DNA of 64,000 bases from assembly GCA_947165425.1 (NCBI GenBank), contig CAMVAJ010000001.1, forward strand, positions 1-64,000. Direction: 5' to 3'. A program made the translations under genes and the position numbers. Within the stretch, counting starts at the first letter, position 1. Every line of letters starts with the position of its first letter. The notes under the pieces were generated by a model. It was not told the origin of the DNA. It saw only the letters and a list, made by a program, of their open reading frames with translations, and searched no databases. Below, in pieces: positions 36,814 through 45,678 of the stretch. Source of the stretch: an uncultured Clostridia bacterium. GTDB taxonomy: Bacteria > Bacillota > Clostridia > Christensenellales > Aristaeellaceae.

Positions 36814-36867
36814 ATTACAGAAGCCCTATTGTTTCATTGCGGATAAGGAAGAAAGGAAGAGGAATCC

Positions 36868-38502
36868 ATGCGAAGGTTTCTGTCTTTCATTTTGGCGCTC
36901 ATGCTGCCTGCCGGCGCGCTGGCGCTGGAGGACATGCCGGTAATGAAGCATTACCCGCTCAGCGAACAGGGAGAGGCGGTGGTGAACGACATCGCATTTT
37001 CCGCTGACGAGCGGGAGATCGGAAACGATGGCGTTTTCTATGAAATCTTTGTCTCGTCCTTCTCGGATTCAAATGGAGACGGGATCGGCGATCTGCGGGG
37101 CATCCTGAATCGCCTCGACTACCTGAACGACGGCGATCCCACATCCGGCCTGAGCCTTGGCGTGGACGGGCTGTGGCTGACCCCGATCTTTGCCTCGCCG
37201 AGCTATCACAAATACGACGTGACAGATTACGACGCTATCGATCCGGCTTTCGGAACGGAGGATGATCTCCGGGAGCTGGTGCAGGCCTGCCACGAGCGCG
37301 GCGTGAAAGTGATCCTCGACCTGCCGATCAACCACACGGGCAAGGATTGCGTGTGGTTCAGACGCTTTCTGAACGCGCATCTGATGGGGAACACGGAGAG
37401 CGACTATTACGATTTTTACAACTGGTGCGGGGATGCGTCCATGGTGCCCCCGGGACGCCATTACGCCTTGTCGGTAAGCCCCAGGCTGCTGTACGAGGCC
37501 AATTTCTCGGACAGCATGCCGGAACTCAACTTCGACCATCCAGCGGTGCGGGCGGAGATGCTGCGCGTGGCCAGACGCTATCTCGCGTTAGGCGTGGATG
37601 GCTTCCGGTTCGACGCCGCCAAGTACATTTATCTGGGTGACCATGCGAAGAGCGCGGCCTTCTGGCAGGAATACCTCTCCGCGCTCCGCGCGGACTATCC
37701 GGAGCTGTACGCCGTGGGCGAGGTGTGGGACAGCGACGCCATCACCGACCTCTATGCCGGCAGCATGAGCTGCTTCAATTTCACGGCGAGCCAGACCAAC
37801 GGTCTGATCGCCGAGACTGCCAAGGGCGGAAACGCCAACCGGCTGACCGCCTATCTGGAGGAGCGCACGCGAACGCTCCGCGCGATCAATCCGCAAACCC
37901 ACCTCTCCCTCTTCATCGCCAACCACGATACGGACAGGGCGGCAGGGTATCTGACCATCGCCAGCGGGCGAATGCAGATGGCCGCCAATCTCTACCTGCT
38001 GTCACCGGGCTCGCCGTTTATCTACTATGGGGAGGAAATTGGCCTGCGCGGATCGCGGGGTGGCGCGACCACCGACGCGAATCGCCGTCTCGCCATGCGC
38101 TGGGGAGACGGCGATACCGTGGCGGACCCTGTCGGCACGACCTACGATCCCTCGAACCAGACGCCCTACTCGGTCATGGATCTGCTTGGGAATAGCAACG
38201 GCATCCTGACCTACTACAAGCGGCTGCTGATGATCCGACACGCGAATCCGGAGATCGCGAAGGGCGTCTGCCGCGCGCTTCCATTCACCGACACGAAGGT
38301 GGGCGGCTTCCTCTGCGATTGGGAGGGCAACCGGGCAGCCGTGATTCATAATCCCACCACCAGCGCGAAAACAATCTCGCTTGTGGATGATCCGGAGCTG
38401 GCGCAGATGCAGATCGCGGCGGTGATCGGCGTGGAGGACACGGCGGAACTCTCGGACGGCATCCTGACGATCGGAGCGCAGACAAGCGTGGTGCTCCGTT
38501 GA
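36868..38502 (+). CDS. Secreted alpha-amylase-family enzyme (GH13)
   Basis: 544 residues with a signal peptide (1-19, ending ALALE). The barrel contains YEIFVSSFSDSNGDGIGDL, GVDGLWLTPIFASPSYHKYD, VDGFRFDAA (nucleophile Asp about 248), GEVWDSD (acid Glu about 285) and ANHDTDR (Asp about 354). All three catalytic residues are present. The YHKYD/GDGIGDL loops fit oligosaccharide- or alpha-glucan-acting members. The start is an ATG after AGGAAGAGG. The last ~90 residues are a beta-domain. Confidence 0.93.
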   Translation: MRRFLSFILALMLPAGALALEDMPVMKHYPLSEQGEAVVNDIAFSADEREIGNDGVFYEIFVSSFSDSNGDGIGDLRGILNRLDYLNDGDPTSGLSLGVDGLWLTPIFASPSYHKYDVTDYDAIDPAFGTEDDLRELVQACHERGVKVILDLPINHTGKDCVWFRRFLNAHLMGNTESDYYDFYNWCGDASMVPPGRHYALSVSPRLLYEANFSDSMPELNFDHPAVRAEMLRVARRYLALGVDGFRFDAAKYIYLGDHAKSAAFWQEYLSALRADYPELYAVGEVWDSDAITDLYAGSMSCFNFTASQTNGLIAETAKGGNANRLTAYLEERTRTLRAINPQTHLSLFIANHDTDRAAGYLTIASGRMQMAANLYLLSPGSPFIYYGEEIGLRGSRGGATTDANRRLAMRWGDGDTVADPVGTTYDPSNQTPYSVMDLLGNSNGILTYYKRLLMIRHANPEIAKGVCRALPFTDTKVGGFLCDWEGNRAAVIHNPTTSAKTISLVDDPELAQMQIAAVIGVEDTAELSDGILTIGAQTSVVLR

Positions 38503-38513
38503 AAACAAAAAGA

Positions 38514-38544
38514 GAAGACCGGTTTTGCCGGCCTTCTTTTTTTT
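38514..38544. terminator. Bidirectional terminator between the GH13 gene and the membrane-protein gene
   Basis: GAAGACCGG (38514-38522) pairs with CCGGCCTTC (38528-38536), loop TTTTG, followed by eight T on the plus strand; on the minus strand CTCTTTTTG follows. Confidence 0.88.
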
Positions 38545-38551
38545 GCAAGGA

Positions 38552-39118
38552 TCACTTTCGATTCAAAAAGGACAGCTTGGGGCGGATCCGCTGCGTCCAG
38601 ATCAGCGAGAGCGGCGTCAGCAGGCGATCCCATACCATCAGGCATAACACATTCAAGCCGTAGAAGAGGACCGCGCCCCAGAGCCCCAGCCCCTGGAATT
38701 CGGCGTCCACGGAGATCAGGTGGAGGACATGGACTAAAAGAAGATACATGGCGGTGATCGCAGCCGCAAACACCGCCAGCTTGACCAGCGACCGAACCGC
38801 TCTGGAACGGATGTGGAGGTCGACGCTCCATTTGACGATGGGCCACCAGCCTACAAAGCCGTAATAAAATGCGGCTTCCCGGTCCGGACAGAGCAGGAGC
38901 AGAAGAAGGGTCGACGCGGCCCATACGCTCCACGCGTACCGGCTGTCGAACTCCAGACGAACGAACAGCAGCAGGATGCCGGCGAAGAGCGGCGCGGCAT
39001 AGAGCCCGATCTGGAGGAGACTCCCGAGGAGGACCAGTACCACGCTCAGCGCCACCGCCATGCCGCAGAAGGCGATGGCCCTGCTGATCTCGCGGGACTG
39101 AGAGGCGCGGCTTTTCAT
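38552..39118 (-). CDS. Integral membrane protein of unknown function
   Basis: 188 residues with about five or six hydrophobic segments (about 12-30, 34-52, 62-76, 112-130, 145-165). It resembles small S-component-like membrane proteins of Firmicutes (EIAFCGM-type N-terminal helix: SRAIAFCGMAVALSVVL), but I cannot name a substrate or family. Starts inside the ispE stop codon (ATGA), so it is translated with ispE. Confidence 0.72.
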   Translation of the reverse strand: MKSRASQSREISRAIAFCGMAVALSVVLVLLGSLLQIGLYAAPLFAGILLLFVRLEFDSRYAWSVWAASTLLLLLLCPDREAAFYYGFVGWWPIVKWSVDLHIRSRAVRSLVKLAVFAAAITAMYLLLVHVLHLISVDAEFQGLGLWGAVLFYGLNVLCLMVWDRLLTPLSLIWTQRIRPKLSFLNRK

Positions 39119-39996
39119 AAGGCAGGCTCCTCCTCGCTGACGAATTCATAGGGAGAGGCCGATGTGCGGCAGCACGTGACCCAGGGCCATGATCCGGAAA
39201 GGATCGCGGCGGCTCTGGCCGCGCTGTCCGCATCCGGAAAGACCCCGAACACCGCCGAGCCGCTGCCGGACATCTGGGCGCAGACCGCGCCCGCCGCGAG
39301 GAGCGCCTCCCGGCACTGCTGAATCTCCGGGAGGAAAGACTCGCTGACACGCTCGAGTGCATTGCCCGGATGCCGCGGCAGCAGCCTGGGATCGTTCGCG
39401 AGCGCGGCTTTCAGAACGCGGTCATGGGCCGGTGTCACAGCGCTGTCGGCTGCATAGTGATGGTAGATTTCGGCAGTGGAGAGCCCCTCGCACGGCTTTA
39501 CAAGGACCAGCGGCCACACGGGGGCGGCCGGATACGGTGTCAGCCGCTCGCCGATGCCCTGGACGCGGCAGAGACCGCCTCTGAGACAGAAGGGAACATC
39601 GGCGCCGAGCTGCAAGCCGATGCTCTCTAAATCGTGTTGGCTGAGGCCGGTCTGCCAGAGCTGATTCAGGCCCGCCAGGACAGCAGCCGCGTCGGCCGAG
39701 CCCCCGCCCAGACCTGCGCCACTGGGCACGCTTTTATGCAGACGGATGGCGGCGCCTGCCCGAATACCGGTGTAACGGCGGAGCGCCGCCGCGGCCCGAA
39801 ACGCCAGATTCCGCTCGTCGGCCGGCACGGCGTCGTTGCCTGATACGGAGAGCGTCAGCTCATCGGAGGCTGTGAGCGTCAGCGTGTCGCCGAGGTCGAT
39901 GGACTGGGTCAGCATATCCAGCAGATGATACCCTCTGCCATCGGTGCCGGTGATTTCCAGCGTCCAATTGATCTTGGCATGCGCAATCAACCGCAT
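39115..39996 (-). CDS. ispE: 4-diphosphocytidyl-2-C-methyl-D-erythritol kinase
   Basis: 293 residues, GHMP kinase. AHAKINWTLEI is the N-terminal motif, PSGAGLGGGSADAA (91-104) the ATP loop, LGADVPFCLRGG the middle motif and AQMSGSGSAVFGVF the third. Phosphorylates CDP-methylerythritol in the MEP isoprenoid pathway, upstream of the ispA product. The ATG follows AAGGAGGT. Confidence 0.95.
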   Translation of the reverse strand: MRLIAHAKINWTLEITGTDGRGYHLLDMLTQSIDLGDTLTLTASDELTLSVSGNDAVPADERNLAFRAAAALRRYTGIRAGAAIRLHKSVPSGAGLGGGSADAAAVLAGLNQLWQTGLSQHDLESIGLQLGADVPFCLRGGLCRVQGIGERLTPYPAAPVWPLVLVKPCEGLSTAEIYHHYAADSAVTPAHDRVLKAALANDPRLLPRHPGNALERVSESFLPEIQQCREALLAAGAVCAQMSGSGSAVFGVFPDADSAARAAAILSGSWPWVTCCRTSASPYEFVSEEEPAL

Positions 39997-40017
39997 ATGG
40001 GGTGACCTCCTTGAAGC

Positions 40018-40046
40018 TGGTCAAACAGAGCGATCTGTGGTAGAAT
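40018..40046 (+). promoter_or_regulatory. Putative promoter of the DUF1934 operon
   Basis: TGGTCA (40018-40023), 17-bp spacer, TAGAAT (40041-40046). Overlaps the region upstream of the divergent ispE gene. Confidence 0.55.
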
Positions 40047-40083
40047 AGTGGCAGGAAATCTGCCTGAAGGGGTGCGTGAACAG

Positions 40084-40512
40084 ATGAACGAGGGAAAGGC
40101 GCTGATCGGGGTCCTGTCCTGCGGCGAGCATGAGGAGGAGCGGACCGTCTGGATTCCGGGAACGGTGCGTGTGCGCGACGGACAGGTCCGGCTGAACTAC
40201 GCGGAGCGAATCACGGAGGAGATGGATGAGGAGGGCGCCACCGATGTCGTGCTGCACGCGAGAGAGGGCCTTGCGATGATGAAACGGAGCGGGGCCTACG
40301 CCACCACGATGAGCTTCTGTCCCCATGAGCGCCGTGATAGCGTTTATCGGACGCCGTATGGCGATCTCTCGGCGGCGATCGACACGGAGTCTGTCCATGT
40401 ATATGTTTCAGACGAGGGCGGCAAGGTGGAGATCAGCTATGCCATCTCCATACAGAACGGAGAAGCCTCCGACCGGAGAATTCAGCTGGACTGGAGGTGG
40501 CAGAGCGCATGA
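40084..40512 (+). CDS. DUF1934 (YwiB-like) beta-barrel protein
   Basis: 142 residues, almost all beta strands: VRLNYAERITEE, LAMMKRSGAYATTMSFCP, YRTPYGDLSAAIDTESVHV and KVEISYAISIQNG. This is the calycin-like DUF1934 pattern; in Bacillus the homologue is YwiB, of unknown function. The ATG at 40084 fits homologue length; GTG codons upstream are possible. It overlaps the next gene by 4 nt. Confidence 0.8.
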   Translation: MNEGKALIGVLSCGEHEEERTVWIPGTVRVRDGQVRLNYAERITEEMDEEGATDVVLHAREGLAMMKRSGAYATTMSFCPHERRDSVYRTPYGDLSAAIDTESVHVYVSDEGGKVEISYAISIQNGEASDRRIQLDWRWQSA

Positions 40513-41009
40513 TGCAAAGCGCGCGCGAAGCCCTGCGCGGCGCGATGGCTGGAATCGAGGTGCTGAGGCCGCCGGTCATCCGGCGCAGCGACGAGCCGGA
40601 GTGGATGCTGGCGACCGATCTGCCCGGCCTGACCAGCGAGGAAGGGCTGAACCGGTTCTGTGAGCACGTGACCGCTTCCGGATGGCGGCCTCAGAGGCGA
40701 GGCGACTGGCTGCTGCTGGATAACCTCGGCGCGCTGCCGACCGCTGACAGGCCGGAAACCGAAATAACAGGGGAGGCCGCTTCGGTCATCTCCCTCCTCG
40801 AGCGCCACCCGGGTGGCGCGATGGATGAAAAACTGCTGCGCATGATTGCCAAGCGCGCGGAGGAGGGGGAGGCTGCGCTGGAGAACCTTTGCCGCAGTTT
40901 GCACCGGGACCTGGCCGGCCGCCTGCGGCGGGGCGAAGAACTGCCGGGCGCGCTGCTGCCCTATCTCTACGCCGCATGGACAAAGGTGAAAGGAGAGATT
41001 GCCCCATGA
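40509..41009 (+). CDS. Unrecognised cytoplasmic protein
   Basis: 166 residues. The first 25 look helical; then RRSDEPEWMLATDLPGL, a GWRPQRRGDWLLLDN segment and a helical C-terminal half rich in Glu and Leu. No motif or family recognised, no membrane segment or signal. It overlaps the DUF1934 gene (ATGA) and the following MBL-fold gene (ATGA), so all three are translated as a unit. A GTG at 40497 would add four residues. Confidence 0.65.
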   Translation: MMQSAREALRGAMAGIEVLRPPVIRRSDEPEWMLATDLPGLTSEEGLNRFCEHVTASGWRPQRRGDWLLLDNLGALPTADRPETEITGEAASVISLLERHPGGAMDEKLLRMIAKRAEEGEAALENLCRSLHRDLAGRLRRGEELPGALLPYLYAAWTKVKGEIAP

Positions 41010-41659
41010 TTATCCGCTGTATCGCGCATGCCAAGTTCCTCTTTGAACTCGAAAACGGGTATCGAATCGTGACCGATCCCTACGACGCGTCGACCGGGTA
41101 TCCCGTGACGCCTTTGAAGGCGGACGCGGTGCTCGTATCACACGGGCACCATGACCACAGCGCGGTCGAAACCATTGACGGCTGGACGAAGAAGATCGAC
41201 AGTGCGGGCACGCATACCCTTGCGCCTGAGATCACCGTGGACGGCATCGCCTGTTACCATGACGATGCGCAGGGGGCGAAAAGAGGCCCCAACACGGTTT
41301 ATGTGATCCACGCGGAGGGGCTGAATGTGGCTCACTTCGGCGATATCGGCCATCTGCCGGATGAAGCGTTGTGCCGTCAGCTGGGACGGATCGATGTGGC
41401 GCTGGTTCCGGTGGGCGGGTATTATACCATCGGCCCGGCCCAGGCGCTTGAACTCAAAAACCTGATTAAGCCCCGGGTCCTGATCCCGATGCACTATCGC
41501 ACCAGCTTTAACGCCCAGTGGCCGATTGCGCCGCTGGAGAGTTTTACTTCGTTGCTGCAGACAGGCGTGGAGTCGGTCGATCTGCTGCGCGTGACCAAGG
41601 ATGACCTCGAGTGTCAGCCCGAGGTCATCAACCTCCGCCCTCAGGCGGGGAAAGCCTGA
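41006..41659 (+). CDS. Metallo-beta-lactamase-fold hydrolase (UlaG-like)
   Basis: 217 residues. HGHHDHSAVE (about 46-55) is the MBL metal motif, with HFGDIGH (about 111-117) and PMHYRT (His, about 160) as further ligands. Similar proteins act as RNase-like or lactonase-like hydrolases; the substrate is not set. It ends 8 nt from the convergent nnrDE gene, with no room for a terminator between. Confidence 0.87.
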   Translation: MIIRCIAHAKFLFELENGYRIVTDPYDASTGYPVTPLKADAVLVSHGHHDHSAVETIDGWTKKIDSAGTHTLAPEITVDGIACYHDDAQGAKRGPNTVYVIHAEGLNVAHFGDIGHLPDEALCRQLGRIDVALVPVGGYYTIGPAQALELKNLIKPRVLIPMHYRTSFNAQWPIAPLESFTSLLQTGVESVDLLRVTKDDLECQPEVINLRPQAGKA

Positions 41660-41667
41660 TCTGATCC

Positions 41668-43158
41668 TCACTCGAAGCGGATCGCGTTGATGATATCCTC
41701 GGGGAGAACGCAGTCCTCACCCAGCATCTCGGACGCGCGCCCGGCGGCGCGGACATGCAGATAAGCCGCAAGCTGCATCTCCGCAAGCCGGGCGTTTTCT
41801 GCTGCGCTGGTCCGCCCGATCAGGGCGGTCAGCATGCCTGACAGGATATCGCCGCTCCCGCCCTTCGCGAGAGCTGGCGTGCCGATGGGATTGACTGCGG
41901 TACGGTCCCCGTCCGTCATCAGGCTCCGGGCGCCCTTGAGGAGGACGCAGGCGCCGGTGCGCCGGTACAGCGCACAGAGCGCTTCCATGGGCTCCGTGAC
42001 GACACGGCCGGTTTCCCAGCCCAACAGGCGGGCGGCCTCCGCCGGGTGCGGCGTGATGATGTCACCGCGCTTCAGCGGCAGGAGATCGGGGTTCAATGCC
42101 AGCAGATTCAGCGCGTCCGCATCCCAGATCACGGGACACGGCGCGTCCCGGAAGGCCTCCAGAAGCGGGAGCAGGCTGGGATCCGTGCCGATGCCGCAGC
42201 CCACAGCGGCTTTATCCGCGCGCTGCAGGGCAGCGCGGACCAACTCAGCGGCCTTTTGACTCTCCTCAGGCAGCGCAATACATATGGCCTCCGGCACCAG
42301 GGATTGCAGAACGGGCAGGACCCGCTCGGAGCAGAGTATGGAGACTAACCCGGAGCCCGCGCGCAGACAGCTGCGCGCGCAGAAGGCGGCCGCTCCGATC
42401 ATGCCCGGCGAGCCGACCATCAGCACAGTGCGGCCAAAGGTCCCCTTGTGCGCGTTGATCGGCCGGGCCGGCAGCAGCCGGCGGACATCCGACGGCTGCA
42501 GCACCAGCAGACCGTCCGGATCACCATAATCAGCCGGGATGAGGATCGGCGCGCAGGTAATATGGCCGGCGAAGACGCAGCCATCCCGAAGAAAGAGCCC
42601 GTCCTTTGGACGGTGGAAGGTCACGGTCTCATCGGCGAGCACGGTCTGCGCGGACATGGCTCCGGTGGCGCCGTTCAGCCCGGAGGGAATATCGACTGCG
42701 ATGACCGGCAGGGGAGCACGATTCACCAGCGCAATCAGATTCGCGGCGAGACCCTCCGGCTCGCGGGAAAGCCCGGTTCCAAAGAGCGCGTCCACGATCA
42801 GCTCGCAGGCGGCGGGGAGATGCGAAGGGCAGGATGACAGCGTTTCAATCGGAATCCCGTGTTCCAGCGCCAGCGTGCGATTGACCGCCGCGTCTCCGCC
42901 GACATGGGCGGTGAGCTCCCAGATCAGACTTTGGCCGCCGGAGGCACGCCAGAGCCGCGCGGCTGCGTAGCCGTCGCCGCCGTTATTGCCCGGGCCGCAC
43001 AGAAAGAGCGCGCGGCCGTTTGCGGGCAGCCTGCTGCGGATTGCCTCGGCAACGGCCATGGCCGCATGCTCCATGAGGAGGATGCCTGGGACGTTCTTTG
43101 CCTGCATATAGGAGGATTCGAGGTGCTGCATGGCGCTGGGTGTGATCGTGTGTAGCAT
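41668..43158 (-). CDS. nnr: Bifunctional NAD(P)H-hydrate epimerase / dehydratase
   Basis: 496 residues. The N-terminal YjeF domain (about 1-215) has GPGNNGGDGYAAARL (55-69) and VDIPSGLNG. The C-terminal kinase-like domain (about 228-495) has KGTFGRTVLMVGSPGMIG, TPHPAEAARLLGW and AKGGSGDILSGMLTAL. The fused enzyme repairs hydrated NAD(P)H: epimerase plus ADP-dependent dehydratase. The ATG follows AGGAGG with a rather wide spacing. Follows the methylase gene by 25 nt. Confidence 0.95.
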   Translation of the reverse strand: MLHTITPSAMQHLESSYMQAKNVPGILLMEHAAMAVAEAIRSRLPANGRALFLCGPGNNGGDGYAAARLWRASGGQSLIWELTAHVGGDAAVNRTLALEHGIPIETLSSCPSHLPAACELIVDALFGTGLSREPEGLAANLIALVNRAPLPVIAVDIPSGLNGATGAMSAQTVLADETVTFHRPKDGLFLRDGCVFAGHITCAPILIPADYGDPDGLLVLQPSDVRRLLPARPINAHKGTFGRTVLMVGSPGMIGAAAFCARSCLRAGSGLVSILCSERVLPVLQSLVPEAICIALPEESQKAAELVRAALQRADKAAVGCGIGTDPSLLPLLEAFRDAPCPVIWDADALNLLALNPDLLPLKRGDIITPHPAEAARLLGWETGRVVTEPMEALCALYRRTGACVLLKGARSLMTDGDRTAVNPIGTPALAKGGSGDILSGMLTALIGRTSAAENARLAEMQLAAYLHVRAAGRASEMLGEDCVLPEDIINAIRFE

Positions 43159-43183
43159 GGGTCGCGCATCCTCCTGTTTTCTT

Positions 43184-44104
43184 TTAGGACTGAACCTGGT
43201 TGATGGCGTCGGAGGCCAGGGCGGCGAGCTCGTCCTCGTCGCTCTCGCCGCTGAGGCACAGCTGCGCCGCGACGCGGGCGAGTAGCCCGAGAAGACGGCC
43301 GATGTTCTCAGGGGTACGGTCGCTCTGCTTCATGGCCTCCTGGCGAAAATCCTGCCAGAGCCCTTCGGTTTGAGCAGAATGGCTGGCCGACCATGCCGCG
43401 GCGATGCCCGGCAGGTCGAGAAGCCTCAAAGGATGTTTTCCCGTTGCGGCTGCGGGGATCAGCACACAGACGGTGTGGTCATAGGTCGGCTGCTGATCCA
43501 TCTCCCACAGCGGGATGACCACCGGGTTGCGGTTCCGCTTCGCGGTGGAGGGGAAGAAGAGGACGGGCTGTTCGTCGTCATAGCGGTTGAGCAGCAGGAG
43601 CTTGACATTGCAGGCGATGGTCTGCTGATCAAGCTCTGTGATCAGCAGCGGGCGATCCAGCGCGACCGGGGAGACGAGGAGAGCGCTGGCGGGCATGAGC
43701 TGCCAGCCGTCGTCGGAGCCGGCTGCCGCGGAGAGCTTGACGTCCGCCGTGCTGACACCGGGCACAACTAAAAGCTCGCCTTCCGGAGGCTGGTTTGCCC
43801 GAAGCATGGCGACCACTTTGTCTGTCAGCGCGTCCTGAACCGCAAAGAGCACAGGGCGCGAGGCCGCCTCCTCCCAGAGATGGACAGCCATCTGACGGTG
43901 CATCTCGTCGAAATCCTCGTACTGCCCATAAAACTCATCGAGCGTGGTGAAGGGGATGCCCGTCTTTTCCAGATACTCGGCCGCGCGGCTCTGCCCGGTG
44001 CGCAGCACAAGACGAGCGGCCTTGTGCAGAAGGGCTTCAGTCTGCCGGGTGAAGAGATCAGGGTTCCCCGTGCCGATGGTGATGACGGTGATGCGCTGCT
44101 TCAC
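43184..44104 (-). CDS. Tetrapyrrole methylase-fold protein, YabN-like but without MazG
   Basis: 306 residues. The N-terminal ~200 residues match the SAM-dependent corrin/porphyrin methylase fold as used in YabN: VITIGTGNPDLFTRQTEALL, FYGQYEDFDEMHRQM, ALTDKVVAML and VVPGVSTADVKLSAAAG. In Bacillus yabN the fold is fused to MazG pyrophosphohydrolase domains; here only ~65 helical residues follow (240-306), lacking the MazG EExxE-type metal motif. So a shortened or different protein. GTG start after AAGGAGGG, overlapping the flippase stop (GTGA). As in Bacillus, it follows a yabM-like flippase. Confidence 0.78.
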   Translation of the reverse strand: MKQRITVITIGTGNPDLFTRQTEALLHKAARLVLRTGQSRAAEYLEKTGIPFTTLDEFYGQYEDFDEMHRQMAVHLWEEAASRPVLFAVQDALTDKVVAMLRANQPPEGELLVVPGVSTADVKLSAAAGSDDGWQLMPASALLVSPVALDRPLLITELDQQTIACNVKLLLLNRYDDEQPVLFFPSTAKRNRNPVVIPLWEMDQQPTYDHTVCVLIPAAATGKHPLRLLDLPGIAAAWSASHSAQTEGLWQDFRQEAMKQSDRTPENIGRLLGLLARVAAQLCLSGESDEDELAALASDAINQVQS

Positions 44105-45678
44105 TTGCGAGCCCTCCTTCCGCGGCGCAGGGAGGCGAAATCCTCTTTGCGGATCGCCTTCACAGCGAGGGCGGCGGCGAGATAGACCGCCACGCCGATG
44201 ATGACCTCGAGAATCGTCGCCCAGTGGGCAACGGGCAGCGCATCTCGCAGGGCCCAGACGGCCAGCCCCATGGCCAGCGCGGCCAGACCGGGACGGAGGA
44301 TCCAGCCCTGCCAGTTGAACCGCATGCCGGTGTACTTGATCGCAAAGAAGATGTTCGGGATCATCGAAATGCTGTAGCAGACCAGCGAGGCGATGGGGCC
44401 GCCGTGAATATGGATCTCCGGACGCGCAACCAAAAGATAGTTGAGCACAATTTTGGCCGCGACCCCCGCGATCAGCGTATACATCGGGATGCGCTGCTTG
44501 CGGACACCCTGCAGGATGGCGGTGGTGGCCTGAACGACCGTGAAAAGCACCACCGTCAGCGCGGACATAGAGAGCAGCTCGCCCGCGAGGGTCATCTCCT
44601 CCGCGGTGAGCGTATTGGCGTAGAAGAAGGCGATGATGTTGTAGGAGAGGAGACTCATCCCCACCGAGCACGGGAGGCCGATCAGGAAGGCGAAACGCAT
44701 GCCCAGGTCGCTCTCGTGCCGGACCCGCTCCTGATTGCCGGAGGCCACGGCCGAGGTGACGGCGGGGACCAGCGACATGGAGATGGACAGCGCCAGCGCC
44801 GTCGGAATGTTGATCAGGCGCACCACCATGCCGGTCTGGATGCCATAGTAGCTCCGGGCCGTGGCCAGATCGAGGCCCGCCAGCAGCATGCGCTCCACCA
44901 GCATGGCCGAGTCGATGAAGGTGGCGAGCGGGACAATGCAGGCGCTGATGGTGATCGGGATCGAGATGACCATCAGATCCCGAGCCGCTAAGCGGCGGGA
45001 GAGTGCCCCGGCGTCCGTCTGCAGAAGGCTTGCGAAAGCGCCGCGGTTGCTGAAATAGGTGATCACCATATACAGAAGCGCGAGCGTCTCCGAGATGGTG
45101 ATGCCCAGCAGCGCGCCCGCCGCGCCGTGGGCAATATCCGTTTTCATGCCCAGCCAGGCCAGCGGCAGCGCAAAGCAGACCTTGCCCACCTGCTCAATCA
45201 GCTGGGAGACGGCGGTGGGAACCATGTTCTGCTGCCCCTGCATGAAGCCGCGGATGGCGCTCATCACGCAGACAAGGAAGACGCAGGGGGCGATGGCGAT
45301 AAAGCCGATCCGGGCCTCCGGCTGGCTGACGCGGTTGGCGAGGAAATTGGAGCCGACGATCATCAGAATCGTGAGCAGGCAGCCGATGGCGCTCAGGATG
45401 TACAGCGCCAGGCGAAAGACCGTTTTAGCGCCCTTCGGATCGCCTCTGGTCAGCGTGTGGGCCACCATGCGCGAGACCGCCACGGGCAGACCGGCGGAGG
45501 AGATGGTCAGCAGCAGGGAGTAGGTCGGATAGACGGACTGATATAGCCCCTGACCGCCCGTGCCGATCAGCCACGTCAGCGGGATGGAGGACAGCACGCC
45601 GATAAACTTGCAGATGATGCCGGAGATGCCGAGAATGGTCATGCCGCCGATCAGCGATTTGGTGTTACGGTTGGACAT
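44101..45678 (-). CDS. Polysaccharide/lipid flippase, SpoVB/YabM-like (MOP superfamily)
   Basis: 525 residues, about 14 membrane helices. GGMTILGISGIICKFIGVL opens the first helix, QGLYQSVYPTYSLLLTISSAG and PVAVSRMVAHTLTRGD follow, as in SpoVB, YabM and MurJ-type proteins. Flips lipid-linked sugars across the membrane. The SpoVB paralogues act in spore cortex formation, but this member need not. It overlaps trkH closely: GGAGGCGCGCGTAAATG carries its ribosome site inside the end of trkH. Confidence 0.9.
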   Translation of the reverse strand: MSNRNTKSLIGGMTILGISGIICKFIGVLSSIPLTWLIGTGGQGLYQSVYPTYSLLLTISSAGLPVAVSRMVAHTLTRGDPKGAKTVFRLALYILSAIGCLLTILMIVGSNFLANRVSQPEARIGFIAIAPCVFLVCVMSAIRGFMQGQQNMVPTAVSQLIEQVGKVCFALPLAWLGMKTDIAHGAAGALLGITISETLALLYMVITYFSNRGAFASLLQTDAGALSRRLAARDLMVISIPITISACIVPLATFIDSAMLVERMLLAGLDLATARSYYGIQTGMVVRLINIPTALALSISMSLVPAVTSAVASGNQERVRHESDLGMRFAFLIGLPCSVGMSLLSYNIIAFFYANTLTAEEMTLAGELLSMSALTVVLFTVVQATTAILQGVRKQRIPMYTLIAGVAAKIVLNYLLVARPEIHIHGGPIASLVCYSISMIPNIFFAIKYTGMRFNWQGWILRPGLAALAMGLAVWALRDALPVAHWATILEVIIGVAVYLAAALAVKAIRKEDFASLRRGRRARK

